Of a stretch of 35,750 bases of DNA, positions 25,751 through 35,750 are shown piece by piece (the first letter of the stretch is position 1; each line of letters begins with the position of its first letter). Made by a program: the position numbers and the translations under genes. The stretch is from an uncultured Pelagibacteraceae bacterium. GTDB lineage: Bacteria > Pseudomonadota > Alphaproteobacteria > Pelagibacterales > Pelagibacteraceae. The notes beneath the pieces were generated by a model that was given only the letters and a program-made list of their open reading frames with translations, searched no databases and was not told the DNA's origin. Location of the stretch: positions 1-35,750 of the forward strand of contig CACLMO010000005.1 in NCBI GenBank assembly GCA_902608065.1, given 5' to 3'.

Positions 25751-27466
25751 TTATATGTCAGCATAACATTTTTTTTCTTTTGAAGCGCCTGGGTGTGTTA
25801 CAGCACCTTTAAAAGCTGGGCCAACAGATTGTGAATATTTCCATAATGTACCTGAAGTATATTCTATTTTTTTTGGTTTCCATTTTTTCTTTCGTTTTAA
25901 AAGTTCTTTATTTGATAAATTTACTTTTAAAAAACCTTTGTCAGCATCTATTTCAATAACATCTCCATTTTTTATCAAGGCAATTGGTCCACCAACAGCT
26001 GCTTCTGGACCAACATGTCCAATAGAAAATCCATGAGTTCCTCCAGAAAAACGACCATCTGTAATTAAAGCAACTTCTTCTCCTAATCCTTGACCATATA
26101 TTGCTCCAGTAGTAGATAACATTTCTGGCATACCAGGACTTCCCTTTGGACCCTCATATCGAATTATAATTACGTCTCCCGATTTAATTTTTCTATCAAG
26201 AACCGCAGCAAGCGCAGTAGATTCTCCATCAAAACATTTTGCTTTTCCAACAAATTTTCTTCTTTTCATTCCAGCAACTTTAACAATAGCCCCTTCTGGA
26301 GCTAAATTTCCTTTCAATCCAACAAAACCACCGGTTGGGCTTAATGGTTTAGAAGTTTTGTAAATAACTTTTTGATTAGATGGGAAAACTATATTATTAT
26401 GATTTTCACCAATAGTTTTTCCAGTAACTGTCATACAATCTTTGTGTAAAAGTCCACCATCTAACAATGCTTTAATTAAAATTGGAACTCCCCCAATTTC
26501 ATAAAGATCTTTTGCCACATATTTTCCTCCAGGTTTTAAATCAGCTATATAAGGAGTTTTTTTTGAAATTTTAGTTACATCTTCTAATGTAAAATTAATT
26601 CCCGCTTCATTAGCAATTGCTGGTAAATGCAAAGCAGCATTAGTAGATCCTCCTGAAGCAGCGACCACTACAGCAGCATTCTCAAGTGATTTTTTAGTAA
26701 CAATATCTCTTGGTCTAATATTTTTTTCCAAAAGTTTCATTACAGCTTCTCCACTAGAAGTTGCAAATTTATCTCTTTCTTCATAAACAGCTGGTGTTCC
26801 AGCTGAACCTGGCAAAGCCAAACCAATAGCTTCTGAAACACATGCCATTGTATTGGCTGTAAATTGCCCGCCGCAAGATCCTGCAGATGGACAAGCGACA
26901 CTTTCCAACTCTTTTAAATCTTCTTTGCTCATTTTTCCTGTTGAATGTTTTCCCACTCCTTCAAAAACATCTACGATTGTCACATCTTTACCTTTGTAGT
27001 TTCCTGGTAATATGGATCCTCCATAAATAAAAACTGAAGGAACGTTTAATCTCAACATTACCATCATCAATCCTGGCAAAGACTTATCACATCCCGCTAA
27101 ACCAACAAGAGCATCATAACAATGTCCTCTCATTGTAAGTTCAACAGAGTCAGCTATAACTTCTCTACTTATTAATGAAGACTTCATTCCAGCATGACCC
27201 ATTGCTATACCATCAGTAACAGTAATTGTTGTAAATTCTCTTGGCATTCCACCTGCCAATTTCACACCTTTTTTTGCAGATTGGGCCTGTCTCGACAAAG
27301 TAATATTGCATGGAGCGGATTCATTCCAAGTTGTAGCAACACCAATGAAAGGTTTTTCTATATCTTCACTTTTTAAACCCATGGCATAATACATTGAACG
27401 ATGTGGAGCACTTTTTACTCCCACAGATACATGTCTACTAGGCAGTTTAGATTTATTGAATTTCAT
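25751..27466 (-). CDS. ilvD: Dihydroxy-acid dehydratase
   Basis: IlvD dehydrates 2,3-dihydroxy acids to the 2-oxo acids that yield valine, isoleucine and leucine. The 571-residue protein has cluster ligands C53 (APCNITL), C126 (GLAGCDKSLPGLMM) and C198 (PSAGSCGGQFTANTM), consistent with the [2Fe-2S] type. Later GPKGSPGMPEML and the DGRFSGGTHGFSIGHVGPEA block are family hallmarks. Length is normal. It starts 2 bp after the valS stop and is followed 6 bp later by manC. The adjacency of valine synthesis and valine charging is notable. Confidence 0.97.
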   Translation of the reverse strand: MKFNKSKLPSRHVSVGVKSAPHRSMYYAMGLKSEDIEKPFIGVATTWNESAPCNITLSRQAQSAKKGVKLAGGMPREFTTITVTDGIAMGHAGMKSSLISREVIADSVELTMRGHCYDALVGLAGCDKSLPGLMMVMLRLNVPSVFIYGGSILPGNYKGKDVTIVDVFEGVGKHSTGKMSKEDLKELESVACPSAGSCGGQFTANTMACVSEAIGLALPGSAGTPAVYEERDKFATSSGEAVMKLLEKNIRPRDIVTKKSLENAAVVVAASGGSTNAALHLPAIANEAGINFTLEDVTKISKKTPYIADLKPGGKYVAKDLYEIGGVPILIKALLDGGLLHKDCMTVTGKTIGENHNNIVFPSNQKVIYKTSKPLSPTGGFVGLKGNLAPEGAIVKVAGMKRRKFVGKAKCFDGESTALAAVLDRKIKSGDVIIIRYEGPKGSPGMPEMLSTTGAIYGQGLGEEVALITDGRFSGGTHGFSIGHVGPEAAVGGPIALIKNGDVIEIDADKGFLKVNLSNKELLKRKKKWKPKKIEYTSGTLWKYSQSVGPAFKGAVTHPGASKEKKCYADI

Positions 27467-27468
27467 AA

Positions 27469-30108
<2,640 letters not shown>

Positions 30109-30130
30109 CTTACCTAAACATATAATAATT

Positions 30131-30139
30131 TGGTATAAT
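30131..30139 (+). promoter_or_regulatory. Candidate extended -10 promoter for tRNA-Cys/tRNA-Asn
   Basis: TGG followed by a perfect TATAAT (30134-30139) forms an extended -10 (TGnTATAAT). A start site would fall near 30146, about 30 nt before tRNA-Cys. No good -35 is seen, which is acceptable for extended -10 promoters. Confidence 0.5.
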
Positions 30140-30145
30140 ACAAAG

Positions 30146-30162
30146 AATTGATTGAATCAATT
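30146..30162. repeat. Perfect 17-bp palindrome with central G between valS and tRNA-Cys
   Basis: AATTGATT-G-AATCAATT is a perfect 8-bp inverted repeat around one base. It starts at the predicted transcription start of the tRNA pair and lies 38 bp upstream of the divergent valS start. It could be a protein-binding operator or a weak leader hairpin. Confidence 0.7.
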
Positions 30163-30175
30163 TTATTACAAAAGT

Positions 30176-30249
30176 GGCCACGTGGCGGAATGGTTACGCA
30201 GAGGATTGCAAATCCTTGTATCCCAGTTCGATTCTGGGCGTGGCCTCCA
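30176..30249 (+). tRNA. tRNA-Cys (anticodon GCA)
   Basis: A 74-nt cloverleaf: acceptor GGCCACG/CGTGGCC, D-arm GCG...CGC, anticodon arm GAGGA-TTGCAAA-TCCTT, T-arm CCCAG-TTCGATT-CTGGG, discriminator T and encoded CCA. U73 and anticodon GCA are the tRNA-Cys identity elements. It is 46 bp upstream of tRNA-Asn on the same strand. Confidence 0.97.
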
Positions 30250-30295
30250 AAATTTTTTGTTGTTTTAATTAAAAAAAAAAGTATCTTGATCTAAT

Positions 30296-30371
30296 TCCTC
30301 GGTAGCTCAGTTGGTAGAGCAGTTGACTGTTAATCAATTGGTCGCAGGTTCGAGTCCTGCCCGAGGAGCCA
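30296..30371 (+). tRNA. tRNA-Asn (anticodon GTT)
   Basis: A 76-nt cloverleaf: acceptor TCCTCGG/CCGAGGA, D-arm GCTC...GAGC, anticodon arm GTTGA-CTGTTAA-TCAAT, T-arm GCAGG-TTCGAGT-CCTGC, discriminator G and encoded CCA. Its GUU anticodon makes it a substrate for the Tgt enzyme in this window. It ends 5 bp from the convergent XRE regulator stop. Confidence 0.97.
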
Positions 30372-30376
30372 AAAAA

Positions 30377-30742
30377 TTATCCAGTCTTTTCTAAATTACC
30401 AGTATTTCTTAAAACTTGTAATACTTTTTCTCTTTGGTGATCAGGTAGATTTAAAAATATTTTAGTTAAAAAAGAAAAGTTTAAATCTTCTGTAGTTCCT
30501 GCCTCTTCCTTGCTATCTTTATATCCTGGGTAATCTTCAAAAAAGTAAACAACTGGAACTTTTAAAAAATTTGCTAATTGCATAATTCTTAATGAACTTA
30601 TTCCATTTGTACCTTTTTCATATTTTTGAATCTGTTGAAATGTGACGTTTATTGCCTGTGCAACCTTTGTTTGAGTTAATCCAAGTGCCAATCTTCTCAT
30701 TCGTAACTTTGAACCTAAATGGCGGTTAAAATTAGCTTCCAT
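30377..30742 (-). CDS. XRE-family (Cro/CI-type) helix-turn-helix transcriptional regulator
   Basis: A 121-residue DNA-binding protein with unknown target. The HTH_3 domain spans about 10-65: LGSKLRMRRLALGLTQTKVAQ, then NVTFQQIQKYEKG as recognition region, and LANFLKVPVVYFFED. This pattern is common to a conserved alphaproteobacterial XRE group. The C-terminal 50 residues are acidic then basic, without a known domain. A start at 30742 (MEANFNRHLG) is chosen because a strong Shine-Dalgarno sequence (GAGGGAG) lies 6 nt upstream; the frame extends to 30802 but without similarity. Two minus-strand TATAAT elements and a large inverted repeat precede it. It converges on tRNA-Asn. Confidence 0.9.
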   Translation of the reverse strand: MEANFNRHLGSKLRMRRLALGLTQTKVAQAINVTFQQIQKYEKGTNGISSLRIMQLANFLKVPVVYFFEDYPGYKDSKEEAGTTEDLNFSFLTKIFLNLPDHQREKVLQVLRNTGNLEKTG

Positions 30743-30800
30743 CAATGTCTCCCTCTTTAAAATGTACCACGAACTGAAATTATTAATTGTTAAATTGAAC

Positions 30801-30806
30801 ATTATA
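30801..30806 (-). promoter_or_regulatory. Candidate proximal -10 element for the XRE regulator
   Basis: A perfect minus-strand TATAAT lies 58 bp before the chosen start codon, with a poor -35 (TTAAGT) 18 nt upstream. A start site near 30794 would leave a leader of about 50 nt ending in the strong Shine-Dalgarno sequence. Confidence 0.4.
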
Positions 30807-30857
30807 ATTTTATTTAATGCAACTACTTAATTAATTATTTTTGTAAAGATTAGGGGG

Positions 30858-30886
30858 TAATTTTGGGAGATTTAGGCCCAAAATTA
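30858..30886. repeat. Inverted repeat (10-bp arms, 9-nt spacer) between the XRE regulator and DUF6134 genes
   Basis: TAATTTTGGG (30858-30867) and CCCAAAATTA (30877-30886) are perfect reverse complements with a 9-nt spacer. The arm overlaps the -10 of a predicted minus-strand promoter. No T-run follows on either strand, so it does not look like a standard intrinsic terminator. The rest of the 30743-30955 gap holds only the two -10 elements. Confidence 0.75.
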
Positions 30887-30891
30887 TATCA
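30883..30891 (-). promoter_or_regulatory. Candidate extended -10 promoter upstream of the XRE regulator
   Basis: On the minus strand TGA-TATAAT forms an extended -10 (TATAAT at 30883-30888). The start site would fall near 30876, inside the inverted repeat. A weak TTGTGT lies 15 nt upstream as a possible -35. The leader to the XRE start would be about 130 nt. Confidence 0.5.
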
Positions 30892-30955
30892 CTTTTTACA
30901 TGAACACAACTTGACAACAAAGGAAATTTTTACCAAAAAGTAAATTTTTAAAATT

Positions 30956-31639
30956 TTATTCTACTACAATTAATTTATATTCCCATTTTCCTTTTTTTTC
31001 GAAGCTTGCTTTTATCCAAAATAAAGTTTCTTTATCGTACCATATGTCTGTATTAAGTTTTTTTCCCTTTTTCAGCTTTTTGTCAGTAGAAGAAAAATTA
31101 AAATGAAGTGTTTTATAACTTTTTCCATTTATTTCAATTGTTTCTTCTCCTAAAAAAGTAACTTTTTGCTTAATTATTCTTCCAGAAACTGCACTAATTT
31201 GTGCTGGCGCTTTTACAATGCTATGATTCCACCATGTTCCGAGTAAATATTCCACAGGAACCTTACCTTTATACGAAGATCCATCAATCTCATATTCTCC
31301 ATTTACTAATTTTAAATTAACGTACTTTTTTTTATCATTTTGATTAGTTTTTGAATTAAATTTTATTAATTTTCCATTATTATAGGTTTCAGTTCCTTCT
31401 ACACTGTATTTGTAAAAAGAAATTCCTAATTTTTTAATTTCAAAATTAATTTTACTTTCTACAGATAGTTGTTTGCCTGATCTTTTAAAAGAAAAAATAT
31501 GTTTTCCTATATGATCATTATTTCTATATATATCAAATTCAATACGATTTAATTTATCGTAATGTTGAACGTGAGCTTCTGCTACAAAAGTAAAGGTTAA
31601 AAAAATTAGAAATATTGCTTTTTTATAAAATTTTTGCAT
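30956..31639 (-). CDS. DUF6134 family exported protein
   Basis: A 227-residue protein with a Sec signal peptide (lysines at 3-7, hydrophobic core 8-20, likely cleavage after AEA at 20-22). The mature part is a beta-rich, lysine-rich domain with IEFDIYRNNDHIGKHIFSF near its start, TWWNHSIV in the middle, and DIWYDKETLFWIKASFEKKGKWEY near the end, a pattern of the DUF6134 family. Function is unknown; a periplasmic or surface-facing role is inferred from the signal. It lies 15 bp after aapP on the same strand and may be co-transcribed with the transporter. Confidence 0.78.
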   Translation of the reverse strand: MQKFYKKAIFLIFLTFTFVAEAHVQHYDKLNRIEFDIYRNNDHIGKHIFSFKRSGKQLSVESKINFEIKKLGISFYKYSVEGTETYNNGKLIKFNSKTNQNDKKKYVNLKLVNGEYEIDGSSYKGKVPVEYLLGTWWNHSIVKAPAQISAVSGRIIKQKVTFLGEETIEINGKSYKTLHFNFSSTDKKLKKGKKLNTDIWYDKETLFWIKASFEKKGKWEYKLIVVE

Positions 31640-31654
31640 TATATTTTATAAAAA

Positions 31655-32389
31655 TTATAAAATCTGACTTAAAAATAGTTTAGTTCGATCACTTTTTGGA
31701 TTGGCAAAAAATTCTTTTGTTGGTGCTTTTTCAACTATCATCCCTTCGTCCATAAAAATCATTTGATCTGCAACTTCTTTTGCAAATCCCATTTCATGAG
31801 TAACAACTATCATTGTCATTCCACCCTTTGCTAGTTCAACCATAACATCTAATACTTCTTTGATCATTTCAGGGTCTAATGCTGAAGTTGGTTCATCAAA
31901 AAGCATTATTTTTGGTTTCATACATAGAGCTCTGGCAATTGCAGCTCTTTGTTGTTGTCCACCAGATAATTGACCTGGGAATTTTCTTGCTTGATCTGCT
32001 ATATGAACTTGTTCTAATTGTTGTAAAGCTAATTGCTCAGCTTCCTTTTTTGGCATTTTTTTTACCCATATTGGAGCTAGTGCACAATTATCAACTACTG
32101 ATAAATGAGGAAATAAATTAAATTGCTGAAATACCATTCCAACTTCAGCTCTTATTTTTTCAATATCTTTTGTTGCTTTTGTAAGTTCAATTCCGTCAAC
32201 TACAATTTGGCCTTCTTGATGTTCTTCTAATCTATTAATACATCTTATTAATGTTGATTTTCCTGAGCCTGATGGTCCACAAACAACTATTTTTTGTTTT
32301 AATCCAACAGTTAAGTCAACATTTTTTAAAACTTGAAAATCACCAAACCACTTATTTACACCTTTTAATTCAATTATATTATCTGACAT
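31655..32389 (-). CDS. aapP: General L-amino acid ABC transporter, ATP-binding protein AapP (YhdZ)
   Basis: AapP powers uptake of polar amino acids through AapQM. The 244-residue ATPase has Walker [10 protein letters not shown] (38-46), Q-loop [13 protein letters not shown], signature LSGGQQQR (141-148), Walker B IMLFDE (161-166) with D-loop SALDPE, and switch His in VVTHEMGFA. The close similarity to the GlnQ/AapP polar amino-acid group and the aapJQMP order support the call. Its ATG overlaps the aapM stop by 1 bp. In SAR11 annotations this gene is often named yhdZ. Confidence 0.94.
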   Translation of the reverse strand: MSDNIIELKGVNKWFGDFQVLKNVDLTVGLKQKIVVCGPSGSGKSTLIRCINRLEEHQEGQIVVDGIELTKATKDIEKIRAEVGMVFQQFNLFPHLSVVDNCALAPIWVKKMPKKEAEQLALQQLEQVHIADQARKFPGQLSGGQQQRAAIARALCMKPKIMLFDEPTSALDPEMIKEVLDVMVELAKGGMTMIVVTHEMGFAKEVADQMIFMDEGMIVEKAPTKEFFANPKSDRTKLFLSQIL

Positions 32390-33474
32390 TATTTTCTTTC
32401 CGTACTAAATCTAACTTCTAAATTTTGACTATATCTGCTCATAGCATAACAGAATACCCAGTACACTGCCGCAGCAAAAACATACCCCTCTGCAGCAAAC
32501 CCTAACCAATCAGGATTTGTTTTTGCAAGGTTAATCATACCTAGAAATTCTAATAATCCAACAACTAAAATTAGAGGTGTATCTTTAAACAATGCAATAA
32601 AAGTATTTGCAATTCCTGGTATAACTATTTTTAAAGCCTGAGGTAATATTATCAATGCATTCATTCTCCAATATCCCATACCCAATGATTTAGCTGCATC
32701 ATACTGACCTCTTGGTAAAGCTTGCAAACCTCCACGTATAACTTCAGCCATATACGCAGCTTCAAATAAAGTAATACCTATAATACATCTGAATAATTTA
32801 TCGACATAAGTATCTGCAGGCAAAAACATAGGAAACATTACTGAAGCCATAAACAAAACAGTAATTAAAGGAACGCCTCTCCAAAATTCAATAAAACCTA
32901 TAGATGAATATCTAATTATTGGTAAATTAGATCTTCTTCCAAGTGCTAAAAAAATACCAAGAGGAAAACATAATAACATTGCAAAAATTGCCATTATAAA
33001 TGTTAAAGAAAGTCCTCCCCAAACACGAGTATCAACTTCCTCTAAAATTGGTACATAAATTTCTAGAGATTCAATATCAATAGCAAAACCGCCCATTAAC
33101 CAAGTAGCTAAAAATGGGAAGACAAATAATAAGAAAATAATTATATATTTTTTAATTTTAGGGCCAACAAAAATTGCTGTAATTACAGAAAAAATTAATA
33201 TTAAGAAGGCTAAATTTATTCTCCATATTTGATCAACTGGATATAAACCATATATAAATTTTTCAAACCAAACACCTATAAAAATCCAGCATGCCCCATC
33301 ACCATAACATTCATCTTTTGAACTTCCTTTAAAAGTTGCATCAAAAAATAACCAATCAAAAAGCATTGGAATAAATTTTACAAAAGCAAAAATGATAATT
33401 ATTGTAATTATAGTATTAATCCAATCTGGAAAAAGGTTAGCTCTAGACCATTGATATATTTTATTTACATTCAT
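32389..33474 (-). CDS. aapM: General L-amino acid ABC transporter, permease AapM (YhdY)
   Basis: AapM is one of two membrane subunits of the Aap transporter. The 361-residue protein has an N-terminal helix, a cysteine-bearing periplasmic loop (ECYGDGACW), further helices, and the HisM-type permease domain in the second half. The EAA loop is [26 protein letters not shown], which docks to AapP. Length above 300 with the extra N-terminal helices is typical of AapM as against short HisM proteins. Stop/start overlaps of 1 bp on both sides (aapQ, aapP) indicate an operon. Confidence 0.93.
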   Translation of the reverse strand: MNVNKIYQWSRANLFPDWINTIITIIIIFAFVKFIPMLFDWLFFDATFKGSSKDECYGDGACWIFIGVWFEKFIYGLYPVDQIWRINLAFLILIFSVITAIFVGPKIKKYIIIFLLFVFPFLATWLMGGFAIDIESLEIYVPILEEVDTRVWGGLSLTFIMAIFAMLLCFPLGIFLALGRRSNLPIIRYSSIGFIEFWRGVPLITVLFMASVMFPMFLPADTYVDKLFRCIIGITLFEAAYMAEVIRGGLQALPRGQYDAAKSLGMGYWRMNALIILPQALKIVIPGIANTFIALFKDTPLILVVGLLEFLGMINLAKTNPDWLGFAAEGYVFAAAVYWVFCYAMSRYSQNLEVRFSTERK

Positions 33475-34670
33475 TATTTTTCTTTCAATGCCATTTTTTG
33501 GTTATACCAATTCATAAAGACAGAAATTGTTATGCTTAATGTTAAATAAGAAAGCATTGTAATAGAGACAATTTCAATTGCTCTACCTGTCTGCATTAAT
33601 GCTGTTCCTGCAAAAACTAGCACTAAATCTGGATAAGCGATTGCAGCCGCCAATGAAGAGTTTTTCGTTAAATTTAAATACTGGTTTGTTGTAGGGGGTA
33701 TTATTATCCTTAAGGCTTGTGGCATAACTACTAGTCTTAAAGTTTGATTAGGTGTTAAACCTATAGATGCTGCGGCTTCTTTTTGGCCTTTACTAACACC
33801 TAAAACCCCAGCTCTTACATTTTCAGCAATAAACGTTGATGTGTATAAGCCTAATGCAAAAACTAGCGCTAACAACTCAGGTATGGCTCTTGAACCACCC
33901 TCGTAATTATAAACTGTTTCTGAAATTTGTTTTAATTCTGGACGAATAAACTCTAAATCAACCCCACCAGCAAAAATACTTAAAGTAGGAATAATTAATA
34001 AAACACCTAAAGAAACATAAAACCTTGGATACTGTTTTCCTGTCGACTCCTGCACCCTTCTAGCCCAAATAATAAACATTATGACGAAAGCTACTGATGC
34101 TATTATTGAATAAAATAAAGCGTTAAAATTAGTCCATATAAATTCGGGAATAAACAATCCCTTAATGTTTAAAATAAAAAAATCAAATAAGTGTACTGAC
34201 TCCTTAGGTGGGGGTAACGCTCTTAAAACAGCAAAATACCAAAAAAATAATTGAAGTAACAAGGGAACATTTCTCCATATTTCCACATACCATTCTGCTA
34301 TTTTTGAAACTAACCAGTTTTTAGAAAGTCTTGTTATCCCAAAAAATATTCCCAAAAATGTTGCAAAGATTATCCCTAAAACTGCTACTAATATGGTGTT
34401 TAATAATCCAACTAAATATGCGCGACCATAGCTCATGCTTCCGTCATAATCGATTAAATGAAATTGAATATCAAACTGAGCCTCGCTGAGCATGAAACCA
34501 AAGCCTGTGGTTAAGCCTTGCTCTTCCATATTAGCGCCAGCGTTATATGAAAAATATCCTATTATAAAAACTATAAAGAAAAGTGTTAATGCTTGAGGTA
34601 AATAATACTGAAGCCGAGGCCTTTCAGCTATAAAATCATTAATTTTTAAAATACTTTTTTTAAATTTCAT
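33474..34670 (-). CDS. aapQ: General L-amino acid ABC transporter, permease AapQ (YhdX)
   Basis: AapQ is the partner permease of AapM. The 398-residue protein has an N-terminal helix (LTLFFIVFIIGYFSYNAG), a long periplasmic insertion, and the permease core including NVPLLLQLFFWYF and the EAA loop ENVRAGVLGVSKGQKEAAASIGL, followed by PPTTNQYLNLTKNSSLAAAIAYPDL, which is typical of AapQ. It overlaps aapM by 1 bp. A rho-independent hairpin lies between it and aapJ, so its transcripts probably come partly from terminator read-through. Confidence 0.93.
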   Translation of the reverse strand: MKFKKSILKINDFIAERPRLQYYLPQALTLFFIVFIIGYFSYNAGANMEEQGLTTGFGFMLSEAQFDIQFHLIDYDGSMSYGRAYLVGLLNTILVAVLGIIFATFLGIFFGITRLSKNWLVSKIAEWYVEIWRNVPLLLQLFFWYFAVLRALPPPKESVHLFDFFILNIKGLFIPEFIWTNFNALFYSIIASVAFVIMFIIWARRVQESTGKQYPRFYVSLGVLLIIPTLSIFAGGVDLEFIRPELKQISETVYNYEGGSRAIPELLALVFALGLYTSTFIAENVRAGVLGVSKGQKEAAASIGLTPNQTLRLVVMPQALRIIIPPTTNQYLNLTKNSSLAAAIAYPDLVLVFAGTALMQTGRAIEIVSITMLSYLTLSITISVFMNWYNQKMALKEK

Positions 34671-34683
34671 TGAAAATTGAACA

Positions 34684-34719
34684 TAAAAAAAAGGGCCAGC
34701 AAAAGCTAGCCCTTTTTTA
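34684..34719 (-). terminator. Intrinsic terminator between aapJ and aapQ
   Basis: An 8-bp stem GGGCTAGC/GCTGGCCC (minus strand; one G-U pair) with a TTTT loop, extended by A/T pairs and followed by a run of seven or more T on the minus strand. The flanks are A-rich and T-rich on both sides, so it could work in both directions. It is the only strong terminator I found in the window. Confidence 0.85.
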
Positions 34720-34739
34720 TTAAATTTAAAAGTCCCTAT

Positions 34740-35750
34740 TTATCTAGTTGGATTAGCGTACAATATTCCACCATTTATCCACTGAGCATTTGGGCCTCTG
34801 CTTAAACCAACTGGTGTATCTGGACCAACGTTACGCTCGTAACTTTCGCCATAATTACCAACTTGTTTAATGATACGTAGACTCCACTCTTGATCTAAAG
34901 CTAAAGCAGCTCCAGTTTCTCCTTCTGCACCAACAAGTCTTTTAATCGCTGGGTTTTCAGAGTTTTTCATAGCATCTGCGTTAGCTGATGTTATTCCTAG
35001 CTCTTCTGCTTCAATCATTACGTTAAGAGACCATCTAACTATATCAGACCAATTTTCATCGCCCTCTCTTGTTACTGGGCCTAAAGGTTCTTTTGAAATA
35101 GTTTCTGGTAAAACTACGTGAGCTGTTGGATCTGATAGTTTAGTTCTTTGTGCTGCTAAACCTGATTTATCAGTTGTATAAGTATCACATCTGCCTGAAT
35201 CATATGCTGCAACTACCTCATCTGCTTTTTCAAACACTACAGGTTCATATTTAAAACCTTTCGAGTTGAAAAAATCTCTCATGTTAAGCTCGGTAGTCGT
35301 ACCAATATTAACACAAGCAGAAACACCGTTAAGTCCATTAACTGATGTTATACCTGAGGCTTTTGTTACCATAAATCCTTGACCGTCATAAAAGTTTACT
35401 CCGTTAAAAGTAAGACCAATACCGCCATCACGAGATAAAGTCCAAGTTGTGTTTCTTGATAAAACATCAATTTCTTTAGACTTTAATGCTGTAAATCTTT
35501 CTTTAGCACTTAGTGGAGTAAATTTTACTTTACCTGCATCACCAAGAACTGCAGCTGCTACAGCACGACAAACATCTACATCGATTCCTGTCCAATTTCC
35601 AGATGCGTCAGCATTAGAAAATCCAGGAACGCCTTGAGAAACTCCGCACTTAACGAAGCCTTTCTTTTTAGTCGTTTTAAGAGTCTTGCCTGCTTTTGCA
35701 GCCATTGCTTCTGTTCCGATCGCGAACACGAAAGCAAATACAGCTAAAAA
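34740..35750 (-). CDS. aapJ: General L-amino acid ABC transporter, substrate-binding protein AapJ (YhdW), 5' end outside window
   Basis: AapJ is the periplasmic binding protein that delivers polar amino acids to AapQMP. The frame is open to the window edge, so the start lies beyond 35750; the visible part starts with the end of a signal peptide (FLAVFAFVFAIGTEAMA, cut before AK). The mature protein has GFVKCGVSQGVPGFS, WTGIDVDVCRAVAAAV, SRNTTWTLSRD, CVNIGTTTELN, DTYTTDKSGLAAQR and the late NYGESYERNVG, matching the AapJ family. A GTG within the signal core at 35729 is not a plausible start. The intrinsic terminator follows its stop by about 20 bp, a common way to make binding protein in excess over permeases. 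Confidence 0.93.
   Translation of the reverse strand, partial: FLAVFAFVFAIGTEAMAAKAGKTLKTTKKKGFVKCGVSQGVPGFSNADASGNWTGIDVDVCRAVAAAVLGDAGKVKFTPLSAKERFTALKSKEIDVLSRNTTWTLSRDGGIGLTFNGVNFYDGQGFMVTKASGITSVNGLNGVSACVNIGTTTELNMRDFFNSKGFKYEPVVFEKADEVVAAYDSGRCDTYTTDKSGLAAQRTKLSDPTAHVVLPETISKEPLGPVTREGDENWSDIVRWSLNVMIEAEELGITSANADAMKNSENPAIKRLVGAEGETGAALALDQEWSLRIIKQVGNYGESYERNVGPDTPVGLSRGPNAQWINGGILYANPTR

Noticed and set aside
30911..30916. Plus-strand TTGACA in the XRE/DUF6134 gap as a promoter for an antisense RNA
   Set aside because: No acceptable -10 follows at 15-19 nt, so a promoter is not supported.
30743..30955. Possible known riboswitch (glycine or SAM type, as in SAR11) in the largest gene-free gap
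   Set aside because: No conserved aptamer core recognised, and the downstream gene is an XRE regulator not tied to such ligands. Only the simple inverted repeat and two -10 elements are supported.
31643..31663. Perfect 9-bp AT-only inverted repeat ATTTTATAA-AAA-TTATAAAAT between aapP and the DUF6134 gene
   Set aside because: It contains no G or C and overlaps the aapP 3' end. In such AT-rich DNA repeats of this kind are expected by chance, and the RNA hairpin would be weak with no T-run.

Overview
The window is a dense, strongly AT-rich, streamlined alphaproteobacterial chromosome segment. Gene order and protein content fit the marine SAR11 clade (Candidatus Pelagibacter or a close relative). 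Evidence: almost no intergenic DNA, many 1-8 bp start/stop overlaps, alphaproteobacterial neighbourhoods (ssb divergent from uvrA; dgt-argS-nagZ-scpA-scpB-tatABC-serS-yajC-secDF), an Aap/Yhd-type general amino-acid ABC transporter, and Lys/Arg codons dominated by AAA and AGA. No mobile element, phage, CRISPR array, rRNA or defence island was seen, and no stretch over 300 bp lacks a gene.

Layout. (1) 1-3.6 kb: 3' part of recG (+), a DUF502 membrane protein (-), an M48 lipoprotein metalloprotease (+) and a SAM methyltransferase (-). (2) 3.6-9 kb, minus strand: ssb, gyrA, coaD, a secreted cyclophilin, tgt and tRNA-Lys. (3) 9-12.6 kb, plus strand: uvrA and a PuuD-like membrane protein. (4) 12.6-23.4 kb, minus strand: a 13-gene run dgt-argS-small membrane protein-nagZ-scpA-scpB-tatA-tatB-tatC-serS-yajC-secD-secF, joining nucleotide pool control, translation, wall recycling, chromosome condensation and both protein export routes (Tat and SecDF-YajC). 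(5) 23.4-24.5 kb, plus strand: an A-type Fe-S carrier and exonuclease III. (6) 24.5-30.1 kb, minus strand: valS, ilvD and a frameshifted manC. (7) 30.1-30.4 kb: tRNA-Cys and tRNA-Asn (+). (8) 30.4-35.75 kb, minus strand: an XRE regulator, a DUF6134 exported protein, and the ABC transporter aapP-aapM-aapQ-aapJ, with aapJ cut by the window end.

Most of the window is core housekeeping, and I did not find a wholly new system. The best leads are: a single-base frameshift in a T7 tract that splits manC; a tRNA-guanine transglycosylase lacking all three zinc-ligand cysteines; an inverted repeat lying across the -10 and start site of a predicted promoter upstream of the XRE regulator; a 17-bp palindrome just after a predicted tRNA promoter; an intrinsic terminator between aapJ and aapQ; a tiny membrane protein where relatives carry a SPOR-domain gene; and four convergent gene pairs with no space for a terminator.
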